From JAGXRK01 sp963804005 (GTDB lineage Bacteria; Bacteroidota; Ignavibacteria; Ignavibacteriales; Ignavibacteriaceae), in assembly GCA_963804005.1 (NCBI GenBank), contig CAWDOP010000018.1, positions 62,001 to 126,000 of the forward strand: 64,000 nucleotides of DNA, in the 5' to 3' direction. Positions 17,850-27,259 of this stretch are shown here, in pieces; the stretch's first letter is position 1, and every line of letters begins with the position of its first letter. The translations under genes and the position numbers were made by a program. The notes under the pieces are model-generated. The model searched no databases. It was not told the origin of the DNA and worked only from the letters and a program-made list of their open reading frames with translations.

Positions 17850-17870
17850 AGGACTAAAAAAGGAAATAAA

Positions 17871-18413
17871 ATGAAGCAAAACCTAATTATTCTGTTTGTA
17901 TTATATATTACAGTTTCATTATTCGGCTACGATAAGATAGAAGCTGAAAATAATATAATACCGGAAAAAGAAATAACTACCTCAGTTTTAAAAGAAGGAA
18001 AGAAAGCCACAGATTTCACACTTAAAACTTTAGACGGTAAAAATGTAAAGCTATCCGATTATAAAGGCAAAGTAGTGATAATAGATTTCTGGGCAACATG
18101 GTGTCCTCCCTGTAGAAAAGGTATTCCGGATCTTGTTGCTATCCAAAAAGAGTATAAAGACAATTTGGTTATAATAGGTATTTCACTTGATCAACAGAAC
18201 ACTATAAAAGATCTTGCTCCGTTCATAAAGAATTACGGAATTAATTATCCTGTTGTTCTTGGCACCCAGCAAGTTGTAACGGATTATGGAGATATTCGGT
18301 CAATACCAACTTCGTTTGTTATAGATCAATCAGGTAATATTGTAGATACTCACATTGGACTCGTTCAAAAATCGACTTATACAAATAAGATAAAACAGTT
18401 AATAAAGAAATAA
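17871..18413 (+). CDS. TlpA-like exported thiol-disulfide oxidoreductase
   Basis: A membrane-anchored or secreted thioredoxin-fold protein of 180 residues. An N-terminal hydrophobic segment (LIILFVLYITVSLFGY) is followed by the AhpC/TSA-type domain starting at ATDFTLKTLDGK, and the active site WATWCPPC has Cys78 and Cys81. IPTSFVIDQSGNIV carries the cis-proline. Such proteins reduce cytochrome c apoproteins or other envelope cysteines. AAAAAGGAAATAAA precedes the ATG. The neighbours give no specific partner. Confidence 0.88.
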   Translation: MKQNLIILFVLYITVSLFGYDKIEAENNIIPEKEITTSVLKEGKKATDFTLKTLDGKNVKLSDYKGKVVIIDFWATWCPPCRKGIPDLVAIQKEYKDNLVIIGISLDQQNTIKDLAPFIKNYGINYPVVLGTQQVVTDYGDIRSIPTSFVIDQSGNIVDTHIGLVQKSTYTNKIKQLIKK

Positions 18414-18458
18414 TAAATTATTTTATGGGGGAGGGGTCATTTCATCCCCTTAATTGAA

Positions 18459-18860
18459 ATGGCTGATACTAAAACAAAAAGTAAAATACTTATAGTTGAA
18501 GACGATATTGAGAACCAGCGCTTCTACAAATTAATTCTTTCGCGCAAATATGATGTTGATTTTTGTGATTCTGATAAGCCCTTTTACACGAGACTTGCTG
18601 CCAAAGATTACGATCTTATAATAATGGACATTACTCTTAGAGAAGGTAAAAGCGGAATTGAGTTAACTAAAGAAATAAAAAGTTCAAAAGTGTTTTCTAC
18701 AATACCTGTGCTTTGTTTATCAGCGCACGTATTTGAACAAGATAAAAGGGCAGCATTAGGGGCTGGTGTAAATGTTTATCTTGAAAAACCCGCATCAAAC
18801 AAAGTGCTTTTTGACACAATTGAAAAGCTTATCAATGAAACCAACGCACAAAAATCTTAA
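18459..18860 (+). CDS. Single-domain response regulator
   Basis: A CheY-like receiver domain of 133 residues without an output domain. Acidic pocket ED at 14-16, phosphoacceptor Asp57 in LIIMDIT, the switch serine in CLSAH and the lysine in YLEKPAS are all present. No histidine kinase gene adjoins, so the partner is elsewhere. Its last four bases overlap the end of the convergent PorV-like gene. It may signal by protein contact or be a phosphorelay intermediate. Confidence 0.88.
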   Translation: MADTKTKSKILIVEDDIENQRFYKLILSRKYDVDFCDSDKPFYTRLAAKDYDLIIMDITLREGKSGIELTKEIKSSKVFSTIPVLCLSAHVFEQDKRAALGAGVNVYLEKPASNKVLFDTIEKLINETNAQKS

Positions 18861-19897
18861 AAAGCATCCCTTAGAAATTTGGGCTCTTCTAAAGTAAGAA
18901 TCAGTGAAATTCTGTGTGAATCCGGCAGTCTTTCAATCTCAGATTCGCTAAATCTTGCAAAAGAATAATCAATGTTTAATTTAGGAAGTTTAACTCCCGC
19001 ACCAACAGTAAATTGTTTTACATCATTATAACCAGCACGAACAGAGAAGAGATTCTTAAAATTATATTCAACCCCGGCATGCATATCAAAGCTAACCGGA
19101 CCAAGATTAAAATTAGAAGCGTATTTTCTGTTTTCAAATCTTACATCAAAATCAAAAGCAGGCATAATATATCCGCCCAGAATTTCTACTACTTTATATG
19201 CGGCTCCGAGTTTTAAAGTAGGTGAGATAAGTTCGTTTCTGCCCGTATTCCAAGCGACTAATGTGGTCGTTACATCCTGAACATTTGCTCCCAGATATAA
19301 ATTTTGTATAGGTGTGTAATATGCACCCACGTCAAATCCGATTCCTGTTGCACCGTATTCCGCAATATCTCTTCTGATAATTTTTATATTGGCACCCCAA
19401 TAAAAATTATCAGTTTGTCGTTTGGCAAAAGTTAAGTAAAAAGCCCAGTCCTGATTACTGAACTCTGTAATTTTGCTGTAGTCTAAACGAAACTCATCAT
19501 TAACATCAACAATACCATCGTTGTTCGTATCCATAAGTGCATTTCTTGTATCGGGAATACCGTCAACTCCCAATCTCATTATACTTAAACCAAAACTCAT
19601 ATCTGTGCCATAAGGAATTGCAACCGCACCGTAATCATAATTTACAAGGTTACCAAATTGTTCGGAGTGCATAAGTATAATTTGAGGATAGTTAATGTTA
19701 GCCAAACCTGAAGGATTGTAATAACCGGCGGTAACATCGTTTGCCACAGCAACGAATGCTCCTCCCATGCCTAAAGCTCTTCCACCTACACCCAAAGCCA
19801 TAAATTCACCGGCATATTTACCAATTACTGTTTGAGCATTCAGTGAAAAAGCTGAAAGAACAACAAGGGCAATTATTAAAACTATCTTTTTAGGCAT
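18857..19897 (-). CDS. PorV/PorQ-family outer-membrane protein
   Basis: A 346-residue FadL-like barrel of the PorV/PorQ family, linked to type IX secretion. A signal peptide (to SLNAQ) is followed by the family signature GKYAGEFMALGVGGRALGMG, then GGAFVAVANDVTAGYYNPSGLA. A loop near residue 110-125 has a calcium-site-like stretch DTNNDGIVDVND. The C-terminus ends in PKFLRDAF. PorV shuttles cargo to the modification and anchoring step; family members are often multi-copy, so it may not be the true PorV. It converges with the response regulator (4-bp overlap). Confidence 0.8.
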   Translation of the reverse strand: MPKKIVLIIALVVLSAFSLNAQTVIGKYAGEFMALGVGGRALGMGGAFVAVANDVTAGYYNPSGLANINYPQIILMHSEQFGNLVNYDYGAVAIPYGTDMSFGLSIMRLGVDGIPDTRNALMDTNNDGIVDVNDEFRLDYSKITEFSNQDWAFYLTFAKRQTDNFYWGANIKIIRRDIAEYGATGIGFDVGAYYTPIQNLYLGANVQDVTTTLVAWNTGRNELISPTLKLGAAYKVVEILGGYIMPAFDFDVRFENRKYASNFNLGPVSFDMHAGVEYNFKNLFSVRAGYNDVKQFTVGAGVKLPKLNIDYSFARFSESEIERLPDSHRISLILTLEEPKFLRDAF

Positions 19898-20203
19898 TGA
19901 AGAAAGCTCCTGAGTTTAATTTTAGCTATAAACACGAGGCAAAATTGGAAGATTGGACTATAAAGTCAAGGCTAATTTTGCGAGATTTTTGGCATTTAAG
20001 AAAATTTTAGAACAAGTAATGCTAAGTTTTTTTATCTCTTGAACATGAACTTACTCATTTGCTAGCTATGATTGTTCTGGAACTTACATTTCTATTTGTT
20101 TAAATTTAGACATACATAGCAACAAGAGTTTAATTTATGAAAGGTTGATGATAATCATGAACATTTCTGCTTTTACTCAGCATCATTTCAAAAAGAAGTA
20201 ACT
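19898..20203. other. Divergent intergenic region without genes
   Basis: About 300 bp between the PorV-like gene and the radical SAM gene. It should hold two divergent promoters; no open frame, RNA or clear operator was found. Confidence 0.45.
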
Positions 20204-21106
20204 ATGCTTCCAATGTATCTTGAAAAACTTACTATAAACGATTTAAGAAAAAGAGCCGATGCACTTCAGAAGCTTCTAACTGAGTGCAGAATTTGTCCCA
20301 ATGAATGTATTGTAAATCGTTTAGAGGGGGAAGAGGGAATTTATTGTCATTCAACTAATGAAGTTATCGTTTCAAGTTTTGCTCCACATTTTGGCGAAGA
20401 ACTCCCCTTAGTGGGATTCAGCGGTTCCGGCACAATATTCTTTACTAATTGTAATTTGTCCTGCGTGTTCTGTCAGAATTATGATATAAGTCAGTTAGGT
20501 CACGGCAGCAGAGTTTCTATCGAACAGCTTTCCGAAATGATGCTTTTACTTCAGAACAGAGGTTGTCATAATATTAACCTTGTTTCGCCTACTCACTTTG
20601 TTCCACAAATTGTTTCGGCATTAGTTATTGCTGTTGATAAAGGACTCGAAATCCCAATCGTTTATAATTGCGGAGGATACGAATCCGTTGAAACATTAAA
20701 CCTGCTTGAAGATATTGTTGATATCTATATGCCTGACATCAAATATTCCGATAGTGAAACCGCTGCACGTCTATCAGGAATAAAAAATTATTGGGACGTT
20801 GTTCAATCCGCAGTTAAAGAAATGCATCGGCAGGTCGGTGATCTTCACATTAACAGAAGAGGAATTGCAAAAAGGGGATTGTTAATTCGTCATCTGGTTT
20901 TACCGAACGATCTTGCGGGCTCAAAAAAAGTAATTGATTTTATAGCAGATCAAATTTCAAAGGAGACATATATTAATATTATGGATCAATATTATCCTGC
21001 AAACAAAGCAAATCAATATGATGAGTTAAACAGAAGAATTACAAATGAAGAGTATGAACGCATTATTAATTATGCGAAACAGAAAGGTTTGTCCAGAGGA
21101 TTTTGA
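20204..21106 (+). CDS. PflA-like radical SAM protein (PflX/COG1313 type)
   Basis: A 300-residue radical SAM enzyme. The cluster motif is CNLSCVFCQN (C-x3-C-x2-C). An N-terminal Cys pair (CRICPNECIVNR) about 60 residues earlier is typical of the uncharacterised PflX branch. LVSPTHFVPQIVSAL and VYNCGGYESVE are family motifs. The reaction is unknown. It could activate a glycyl-radical enzyme, but none is nearby. The start is ATG 20204 or ATG 20213; the ribosome site is poor. Confidence 0.82.
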   Translation: MLPMYLEKLTINDLRKRADALQKLLTECRICPNECIVNRLEGEEGIYCHSTNEVIVSSFAPHFGEELPLVGFSGSGTIFFTNCNLSCVFCQNYDISQLGHGSRVSIEQLSEMMLLLQNRGCHNINLVSPTHFVPQIVSALVIAVDKGLEIPIVYNCGGYESVETLNLLEDIVDIYMPDIKYSDSETAARLSGIKNYWDVVQSAVKEMHRQVGDLHINRRGIAKRGLLIRHLVLPNDLAGSKKVIDFIADQISKETYINIMDQYYPANKANQYDELNRRITNEEYERIINYAKQKGLSRGF

Positions 21107-21295
21107 GGAAATTTTTAAATTACAAGCACCAAATCTCAAATAAATTTCAATTAACAATACGCAAAAATTCATAATGTTTAGAACATTATAATTTGGACAT
21201 TGTGTTTTATTTGATTTTTGTTATTTGGATTTTTGTGACAATCTTTTACCAAGTTGTTTATAATATTAAGCCATCAAATCCCTTTATTAAATACT

Positions 21296-22189
21296 ATGAA
21301 AACTCAAAACATTATACTTATGCTTTTTGTATTACTTGTTTTTACTTCCTGTACACAAAAACCAAATGTAGATCCCGAATACATCAAAGAAATTGAAGAA
21401 TGGGATCAAAAAAGAGTTGAACGATTAAGGGAAGAAAACGGCTGGATTAATCTTGCCGGATTATTCTGGCTGAAGGAAGGTGAGAACAAAATCGGTTCTT
21501 CAAAAGATAATGATATTATTTTTCCATCAGGTCCGGAATTTGTTGGTACAATGTTTCTAAAAGATTCTATTGTAACTATAAAAATAAATCCAGATGTAAA
21601 TGTTATAAACAAAGGAGCTACTGTAACAGAACTAACTCTTGCGCATGACCTTACGGGAAATCCAACCTTGCTACAAACAGGTTCACTCAGGTGGAACGTT
21701 ATCAAAAGAAAAAAAGGATTTGGAATTCGTCTTCGCGATCTTAATGCCGACTTAGTAAAAAACTTCAGGGGGATTGAAAGATTTCCTGTAGATGAAGACT
21801 GGAAAATTGAAGCAACATTCGATGACTATAGCCCGCCAAAAAAAATATCCATTCCGGATATAGTTGGCACTGTTGAAGAAGAAGACTGTCCCGGAGCAAT
21901 TGTTTTTACAAAAGACGGAAAAGAATACAGGATAGATGCCATTGACAGCGGTAAAAGATTGTTTCTAATTTTTGCTGATGAAACAAGCGGAGAAGAAACC
22001 TACGGTGCAGGAAGGTTTATGTATGTTGATAAATCCGACTCAGCAGGAAAAATCATTTTAGATTTTAATAAAGCATACAATCCCCCCTGTGTGTTTACAA
22101 AGTTTGCCACCTGCCCGCTGCCGCCAAAAGACAATTACTTGAAGTTAAGAATTGGAGCAGGGGAGAAAATGTGGGGGGAAAAACACTGA
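21296..22189 (+). CDS. DUF1684 lipoprotein
   Basis: A 297-residue lipoprotein with a signal peptide ending in lipobox VFTSC. The body shows the DUF1684 hallmarks NGWINLAGLFWLKEGENKIG, IPDIVGTVEEEDCPGAIVF and the C-terminal ILDFNKAYNPPCVFTKFATC. The function is unknown. The frame is open for 14 codons further upstream, but the ATG at 21296 begins the signal peptide. Confidence 0.8.
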   Translation: MKTQNIILMLFVLLVFTSCTQKPNVDPEYIKEIEEWDQKRVERLREENGWINLAGLFWLKEGENKIGSSKDNDIIFPSGPEFVGTMFLKDSIVTIKINPDVNVINKGATVTELTLAHDLTGNPTLLQTGSLRWNVIKRKKGFGIRLRDLNADLVKNFRGIERFPVDEDWKIEATFDDYSPPKKISIPDIVGTVEEEDCPGAIVFTKDGKEYRIDAIDSGKRLFLIFADETSGEETYGAGRFMYVDKSDSAGKIILDFNKAYNPPCVFTKFATCPLPPKDNYLKLRIGAGEKMWGEKH

Positions 22190-22203
22190 TAAATAAAAAT
22201 TAA

Positions 22204-22905
22204 CTACTTCTTCAACTTATCCTTAAATACCTTCTCAAACTTTTCAACTTTGGGAGTTATTACAAAAGAACAATAACCCTGAGATGGGTTATTCTCATAA
22301 TAATCCTGATGATACTTTTCAGCCTTGTAGAATTTTGTAAGCGGGGATATTTCGGTTACTATAGGATCGTTCCAGATTTTTTCTTCTTCTAACTTCTTTC
22401 TATAGTATTCCGCTTTTTGTTTCTGGTCTTTGTTATGATAAAAAATAACAGAACGATATTGTGTGCCGACATCATTTCCCTGTTGGTTTAAAGTTGTCGG
22501 GTCGTGAGTTTTCCAGAATATTTCTAGTAGTCCATCATAAGTAATTATTTCCGGGTTGAATGTTATTTGTGAGCACTCTGCATGTCCCGTTGTACCACCG
22601 CACACTTCATCATAAGTAGGATTATCAACTTGACCGCCGGCATAGCCGGAAACAACATTTATTACTCCATTTACTCTTTCAAAAATTGCTTCTGTGCACC
22701 AGAAACAACCGGAGCCGAAAGTTGCAGTATCAATTTTAGAGTTTAAGGAACTCATTATATTTTTTTCACTCTTAATAATTTCTGATTTTGTTTCTTTGCA
22801 AGCTGATAATAACACAATAGAGAATAATGTTATTACAATTAAATAACGTATCAATACAATAGAACACGGATGACACAGATTTAAATGATTTACACGGGTC
22901 ATCAA
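22204..22905 (-). CDS. msrA: Peptide methionine sulfoxide reductase A, lipoprotein form
   Basis: Repairs oxidised methionine (S-form) in envelope proteins. The catalytic motif GCFWC is at 66-70, followed by VVSGYAGG, the GGTTGHAE loop and QGNDVGTQYRS. A hydrophobic segment ending in the lipobox LLSAC (Cys36) anchors it. The N-terminus is odd: ATG 22905 has a good AAGGAG nine bases upstream, but residues about 8-15 are encoded by a dispersed repeat. A TTG at 22854 would give the clean lipoprotein signal MIRYLIVITLFSIVLLSAC. ATG 22905 is kept for the ribosome site; the alternative is real. Confidence 0.92.
   Translation of the reverse strand: MMTRVNHLNLCHPCSIVLIRYLIVITLFSIVLLSACKETKSEIIKSEKNIMSSLNSKIDTATFGSGCFWCTEAIFERVNGVINVVSGYAGGQVDNPTYDEVCGGTTGHAECSQITFNPEIITYDGLLEIFWKTHDPTTLNQQGNDVGTQYRSVIFYHNKDQKQKAEYYRKKLEEEKIWNDPIVTEISPLTKFYKAEKYHQDYYENNPSQGYCSFVITPKVEKFEKVFKDKLKK
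22860..22882 (-). repeat. Copy A of 23-bp dispersed repeat, inside msrA leader
   Basis: This stretch is identical over 23 bp, in reverse orientation, to 33622-33644. The core read on the minus strand is TGTGTCATCCGTGTTC. It lies within the N-terminal codons of msrA. Confidence 0.8.
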
Positions 22906-22957
22906 TTATAACTCCTTATGAACGCACGCTGTTTTTTTAAAATCTTAAAAAAGTGGC

Positions 22958-22995
22958 GGCTGTATCAAAATCATTTTAAGGATATTGATACAGCC
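22958..22995 (-). terminator. Terminator after the coiled-coil membrane gene
   Basis: A ten-bp perfect stem, GGCTGTATCA / TGATACAGCC, lies just past the stop codon of the minus-strand gene at 23002, with ACTTTTTTA soon after on that strand. Confidence 0.65.
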
Positions 22996-23001
22996 ATTAA
23001 A

Positions 23002-24237
23002 TTATAATTCTTTAGCCGGTTGATGCTTGGGTTTCTTTCTGAAAAAGAAAAATACCAGGGCAGAAATTATAACAAGTGCAATTACATAATAAACCCAGGT
23101 AATATCTCTTGGGAACACAACAGATTTCCAATCAGTAATTTTAGATTCAATTAATTCTTTTTGCTGTACGGTTAGCATAGTATTATCAATAAGATACGGC
23201 ATCCACTCGGTTTGGATTGATTTGAACCAAGTACTGTCGGCGAACGATGTGTATATTTTTTCCGATTCTTCCTGACTTTTTACACCAAAGTTTTTAAGCT
23301 CATCGTCAATAAATCTTGTAATTTCAACAGTAAATCCCTGTCCCCCACTAAAATCCTGCAAGAAAATACTGTTCATTGCAAATTCTTCTTTTATCGAATA
23401 CCAGGCTTCATCTCTTATTGCCGCTTGCCAGTTATTAAAAAGAGTATCAATTTCTTTCAACTCATTTGATTTATCCACTTTAGCAGCATAAACCTCGACA
23501 AGGTTCACTCCAATTTTTCGCCATGTTCCGGCAAACTCATTCTGTTGTCTTTTTATTTCTTTTAGATCCTCTGGTTTGAGAGAGGTAACATCCAAAAATC
23601 TAACATGATCTCTTAAAGATCTTTTCACATTAAGAAGAACTTTATTCTTTTCTATTTGTGTCGTAATTTTTTGCTTATCATCACTAGTTAATAAAGAAAC
23701 ATCGGCGGTTAATTGAGGGATTAAGCTGTCAACCATACTCAAAATTAAATTATCTCTTTTGAGCAGAGAAGCTTTAAGATTAGTAACAAGATTTTCCAGC
23801 CTTTTTATTGTTTCGGCATCTTTTATTCTGCCTGTTTCTAATATTGCAATCTGGTTTATAAGCTCATTATTATTTTCGCTGAGGCGGTCAACTTCATCTT
23901 TTAATGCAACAACTTCAGTTTGTAAAACATCAATATGTGTAAAGTCTGTGCTTCTTACATCCAGATCTGTTTTCAGTTTAGCAAAAGATTTATTGAAATC
24001 ATCTGGATAAAGACTTTTATCAACCAGTTCTTTATGCTCCGAGAATTGCGACTTCAACAGTTCAATATCTTTGGCAATATTATTAATCTCCTCCATTGAT
24101 TCAGCTTCGGTGATTCTCAGCTTAAGCTGACTAATTTTAGACTTAAAATCCTGAACTAATTCATAATCAGACTGTGCAAACAAGATATTTGAAAACAGGA
24201 GAAAAGAAATAATTGTTAGGAAATATTTTAACCTCAT
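23002..24237 (-). CDS. Exported coiled-coil protein with C-terminal membrane anchor
   Basis: A 411-residue protein. It has a signal peptide (to FAQ), long helical coiled-coil segments from about 25 to 190 (LQTEVVALKDEVDRLSENNN and similar heptads), a mixed domain, and a C-terminal membrane helix (VYYVIALVIISALVFFFF) with a basic tail. So it is periplasmic and anchored at the C-terminus. No family is recognised. Its start overlaps the stop of the upstream lipoprotein gene by 4 bp, so the two are translationally coupled and likely act together in the envelope. Confidence 0.65.
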   Translation of the reverse strand: MRLKYFLTIISFLLFSNILFAQSDYELVQDFKSKISQLKLRITEAESMEEINNIAKDIELLKSQFSEHKELVDKSLYPDDFNKSFAKLKTDLDVRSTDFTHIDVLQTEVVALKDEVDRLSENNNELINQIAILETGRIKDAETIKRLENLVTNLKASLLKRDNLILSMVDSLIPQLTADVSLLTSDDKQKITTQIEKNKVLLNVKRSLRDHVRFLDVTSLKPEDLKEIKRQQNEFAGTWRKIGVNLVEVYAAKVDKSNELKEIDTLFNNWQAAIRDEAWYSIKEEFAMNSIFLQDFSGGQGFTVEITRFIDDELKNFGVKSQEESEKIYTSFADSTWFKSIQTEWMPYLIDNTMLTVQQKELIESKITDWKSVVFPRDITWVYYVIALVIISALVFFFFRKKPKHQPAKEL

Positions 24238-24689
24238 TTTTCACCTCTCACAATTTCACTTTTGGATAGATAACATTTGTCTGTACCGTCAACAAGCTCA
24301 ATTAGGGGCGAGCGTTGATTAAAAACCGGTTTTTCTAACCCGGTTTCAGTGACTAAAATTTTGTCCTCCATTTGTAAAGATCCTTCTGCGGGGAGGAACA
24401 CATAAACATTTTTGAATCCTTGTGCGGTTATAAAATAATATCCATCAGTGCTTCGTATAATTCTTACCTGTCTATCAAGATAAGCAAGTGAGTCCTGAAG
24501 TTCCTCATAAAACAATGGTTTTATATTAAATGAGAAAGTATATCTGTCTTCCTTTGCGTTACCGTCATCATCAACTTTTAAAACTGATTCGATAGGCCAG
24601 GAAAAATCTGCAGGCTTTAACTCTAAAGTAGCACAGGAGTAGATTGAGAAAAATAAAATAACCGTAATGGACACATACAAAAGTTTCAT
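24234..24689 (-). CDS. Lipoprotein coupled to the coiled-coil protein
   Basis: A 151-residue lipoprotein with signal peptide MKLLYVSITVILFFSIYSC. The mature part is mostly beta (ADFSWPIESVLKVDDDGN, ITAQGFKNVYVFLPAEG). ATG 24689 is preferred over a start 20 codons upstream because CGGAGGTAAA lies just before it and it begins the signal. It overlaps the next gene by 4 bp. No family is recognised. Confidence 0.65.
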   Translation of the reverse strand: MKLLYVSITVILFFSIYSCATLELKPADFSWPIESVLKVDDDGNAKEDRYTFSFNIKPLFYEELQDSLAYLDRQVRIIRSTDGYYFITAQGFKNVYVFLPAEGSLQMEDKILVTETGLEKPVFNQRSPLIELVDGTDKCYLSKSEIVRGEK

Positions 24690-24857
24690 TTTACCTCCGT
24701 GTGGAATTTTAACATAGATAAACTTAAATAAATTTTTAATATATAACACCTAACTTAAGATTTTTATAATGGTCATTTTTCAATACCCCAGCATTATTAA
24801 AAGTTTTTTTAATGGATATTTTTGTCTTATGACTTGATATTACAGAGGATACAATAT

Positions 24858-24893
24858 AAAAGCCGGTAATCTACGATCAGATTCACCGGCTTT
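24858..24893 (-). terminator. Hairpin terminator after the repeat-rich lipoprotein
   Basis: AAAGCCGGT pairs with ACCGGCTTT, with a second inner stem AATCT / AGATT. A short T-run follows on the minus strand, about 45 bp after the stop of the gene at 24938. Confidence 0.65.
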
Positions 24894-24937
24894 AGTGAGA
24901 GACGAGAGAATTATTTAATCCGAATTTCAGAACGGAT

Positions 24938-25852
24938 TTATTTACGCATCTTTATTCTGAAATTGTCCTTGATTTTTTTATCAAAATGTTTCTCATAAAG
25001 ATCAGTGTATTTCTTTTGGTGTTCTGGCAATAATTCCTTGCCGTTTACTTTAATGGTTTCGTCATTGAAGGCCAGATTCAGTTCTTCATCTTTGCTTTTA
25101 AGATAGCCGTCTTTCACCAATTCATTTTTCATTTCTTCGATGAAGCTGTTTAATTTTTTCATTTCGATGTTCAGCTCTTCCATTTCTTCATCAAGTCCAC
25201 TTAAATCAATATCGATATCTTTTACCCGAATTCTCACATTTTCAAGTTCTTTATTAACATCTTCAAGATTTCGTTTTATGTCTATTCTAATCTTATCAAA
25301 ATCAATATCCTCTAATTCCTTTTTTAGCTTATCCATGTCGCATTTGAAAGCATCCTTGTCAAAATATATTTCATTTTTTTTGTCCTTTAACTCTTTCATC
25401 GATTCTTTTAGCTTTTCCATATCCTCTTTAAATGATTCATTATCAAAATCAATTTCTGGAATCTCGAATAGGCTTTCTTTTAAGTTTTCTCTCATCTCTT
25501 TCATATCTTCTTTAAACTTTTCACTGTTAAAATGAAAAACATGGACATCAGATTTTATTTTTTTCAAATCCTTTCGGAGATCATTGAATTTATCATAAAC
25601 CAAATCTTCATAAAGGGCTATTTCTTCAGATGGAATTCTTTCACCGTTTTTGTACAGAGCCGCAATTTCCCCATCTTCAAAATCAGCACGCCATTTATCA
25701 CTGTTATCCTTAAAAGTAAAGCTGTTATCACCATAACCGCTTTGAAATGAAGTGATTCCGCTGGAGGTTCCCGAAGAATTTGAACAGGCGGTTATTGTCA
25801 ACATAGTCAGCAATAAAAATATGCCCGTTTTTGTCGCAGTAATTAGTCTCAT
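24938..25852 (-). CDS. Lipoprotein with repeated helical FDxxxFKxDM units
   Basis: A 304-residue charged protein with lipobox ITACS near residue 23. The centre, about 100-235, is built of loosely repeated 22-30-residue units beginning with an aromatic/Asp strand and an amphipathic helix: FHFNSEKFKEDM, IDFDNESFKEDM, IYFDKDAFKCDM, IDFDKIRIDI, IDIDLSGLDEEM. The C-terminal part (FNDETIKVNGKELLPEHQKKY) resembles tails of hypothetical proteins next to BlaR-type sensors in Bacteroidota. Function unknown. The very high Lys/Glu/Asp content makes the opposite strand look like a Ser/Phe-rich frame, which is not a gene. Confidence 0.7.
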   Translation of the reverse strand: MRLITATKTGIFLLLTMLTITACSNSSGTSSGITSFQSGYGDNSFTFKDNSDKWRADFEDGEIAALYKNGERIPSEEIALYEDLVYDKFNDLRKDLKKIKSDVHVFHFNSEKFKEDMKEMRENLKESLFEIPEIDFDNESFKEDMEKLKESMKELKDKKNEIYFDKDAFKCDMDKLKKELEDIDFDKIRIDIKRNLEDVNKELENVRIRVKDIDIDLSGLDEEMEELNIEMKKLNSFIEEMKNELVKDGYLKSKDEELNLAFNDETIKVNGKELLPEHQKKYTDLYEKHFDKKIKDNFRIKMRK

Positions 25853-26009
25853 TTTTCTCTCCTAAGTAAAAAATGTTGTTTCTGTATGTTCAGACGCAAC
25901 AAGCTAAGAAGAGTTGCCCGATTTTATAAAGTTTGATATGAATGGTTTTATTTTTTGATGAACGGCTAAATTTTATAAATATAATTTTGGGGCGTAAAGA
26001 TTTGAGACA

Positions 26010-26429
26010 TTAATCAATAAATCCATACTTTTTAATGTGACGATAAGCGAGATAACCAACCGCTCCAAGCTGCGCCATTCCCAAAATATACCTGACAGGA
26101 TTAAATTTTGATTCTTCAAGATATTTGTCATAAAGCGGAGATAGAAAATAAAAATCGTTTTTTTCTGAATTAAAATCATTTCTTAAAGATTGACTAATAA
26201 TCATTTCGGTTCTTAGTTGCAGTGTTGATTTGTCCTCATCAAAAGGAATTAGAAAATTGGAGTGATACGTTTCTCTATATAGATCGAATTCTTCAAAAAG
26301 GTATTGAATATTTTGAATTGCATAAATTGATTTGTTTTTTGCACCAAGGGAATCTTTTTGTGTTTCCTGCGCAAGAGATAAGCAGGATAAACATAAAACA
26401 ACGATGGTTGAATAAGCAAATATTTTCAT
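26010..26429 (-). CDS. Hypothetical exported or membrane protein
   Basis: A 139-residue protein with a signal-like N-terminus (IFAYSTIVVLCLSCLSLAQ) and a short hydrophobic stretch near the C-terminus (YILGMAQLGAVGYLAYRHI). No family is recognised. An alternative ATG lies three codons upstream at 26438. It stands alone between gaps of about 120-160 bp. Confidence 0.5.
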   Translation of the reverse strand: MKIFAYSTIVVLCLSCLSLAQETQKDSLGAKNKSIYAIQNIQYLFEEFDLYRETYHSNFLIPFDEDKSTLQLRTEMIISQSLRNDFNSEKNDFYFLSPLYDKYLEESKFNPVRYILGMAQLGAVGYLAYRHIKKYGFID

Positions 26430-26554
26430 TGCACACATTAATTAAATGTAAATGTTACTCAAAGATAACGTGAAGGACTAAATAACAAATATCAAAATAA
26501 TAACCTATAATTCATCACGGCGAAACAAGGAAATTCAACAGCTCAATGACTTAC

Positions 26555-27256
26555 TCATTCCTTTTTCTGAAGAGCAACCTTTAGCAAATCCGTGTTATGA
26601 GTTATCACATCAACGAATGTTTTAAGAAGTGTGAAAAATACAATTACAGTCAGTCCCGATTCTAGTGAAAAGATACCAGCCCCGGCACCGACAAACCCTG
26701 CAAAAATAATAGTGAGATGCATTGGTATTATTCTGGGATATGGAGCAAACATCATTGTCCCGAGATTTGGTTTGGGTTCTCTATCGCGCATATAATAAAT
26801 GAATTCAACTGTATAATTTGCAAGAAAAATAATTGCCGATAAGATAAGGTAATTCGGTTGAATTGATTGCGCTCCGCCAAAAAGCGATGGCAGTCCGCTT
26901 CCAAGGAAAACAGCGTATATTAAATGAAAAAATCCGTAATGGAAAAGAAAGAATATTGCCGTTGAAATTTTGGCTGCTTTTGTTGCTTCAACTTGTCTGT
27001 TGCCCTGTCTAAATCCTTCAGTTGAGAAATCCTTGAGCCAGAGTATTTTTATAAAGTTAAAAATTCCGATTATTACACTTTGAATCCAGTAAATCCACAG
27101 CACTTCGAGAATGCCGAGACTATCAATGATGGCAAATAATATTATTGCAAGATTTGAAAAGATAAGAGCCCATGTTGAAACTTTACTTAAAGCCAGACTA
27201 AAAAATTCAATGCGATCAATCCGATTAAACAAGGATATTTTATTTTCTTTATTCAA
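26555..27256 (-). CDS. DUF6498-type multi-helix membrane protein
   Basis: A 233-residue inner-membrane protein with about six helices. The segment LWIYWIQSVIIGIFNFIKI and the TMMFAPYPRIIPMHLTII stretch are typical of DUF6498 proteins. Function unknown. The start is TTG at 27256, four bases past the stop codon of a degraded saccharopine dehydrogenase frame, so it may once have been the second gene of an operon and now lack its original leader. Confidence 0.65.
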   Translation of the reverse strand: MNKENKISLFNRIDRIEFFSLALSKVSTWALIFSNLAIILFAIIDSLGILEVLWIYWIQSVIIGIFNFIKILWLKDFSTEGFRQGNRQVEATKAAKISTAIFFLFHYGFFHLIYAVFLGSGLPSLFGGAQSIQPNYLILSAIIFLANYTVEFIYYMRDREPKPNLGTMMFAPYPRIIPMHLTIIFAGFVGAGAGIFSLESGLTVIVFFTLLKTFVDVITHNTDLLKVALQKKE

Positions 27257-27259
27257 TAC

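Noticed and set aside
25140..25750. Ser/Phe-rich open frames opposite the repeat lipoprotein
   Set aside because: They are the complement of the Lys/Glu/Asp-rich coding sequence on the minus strand, with no start signal and no family pattern.
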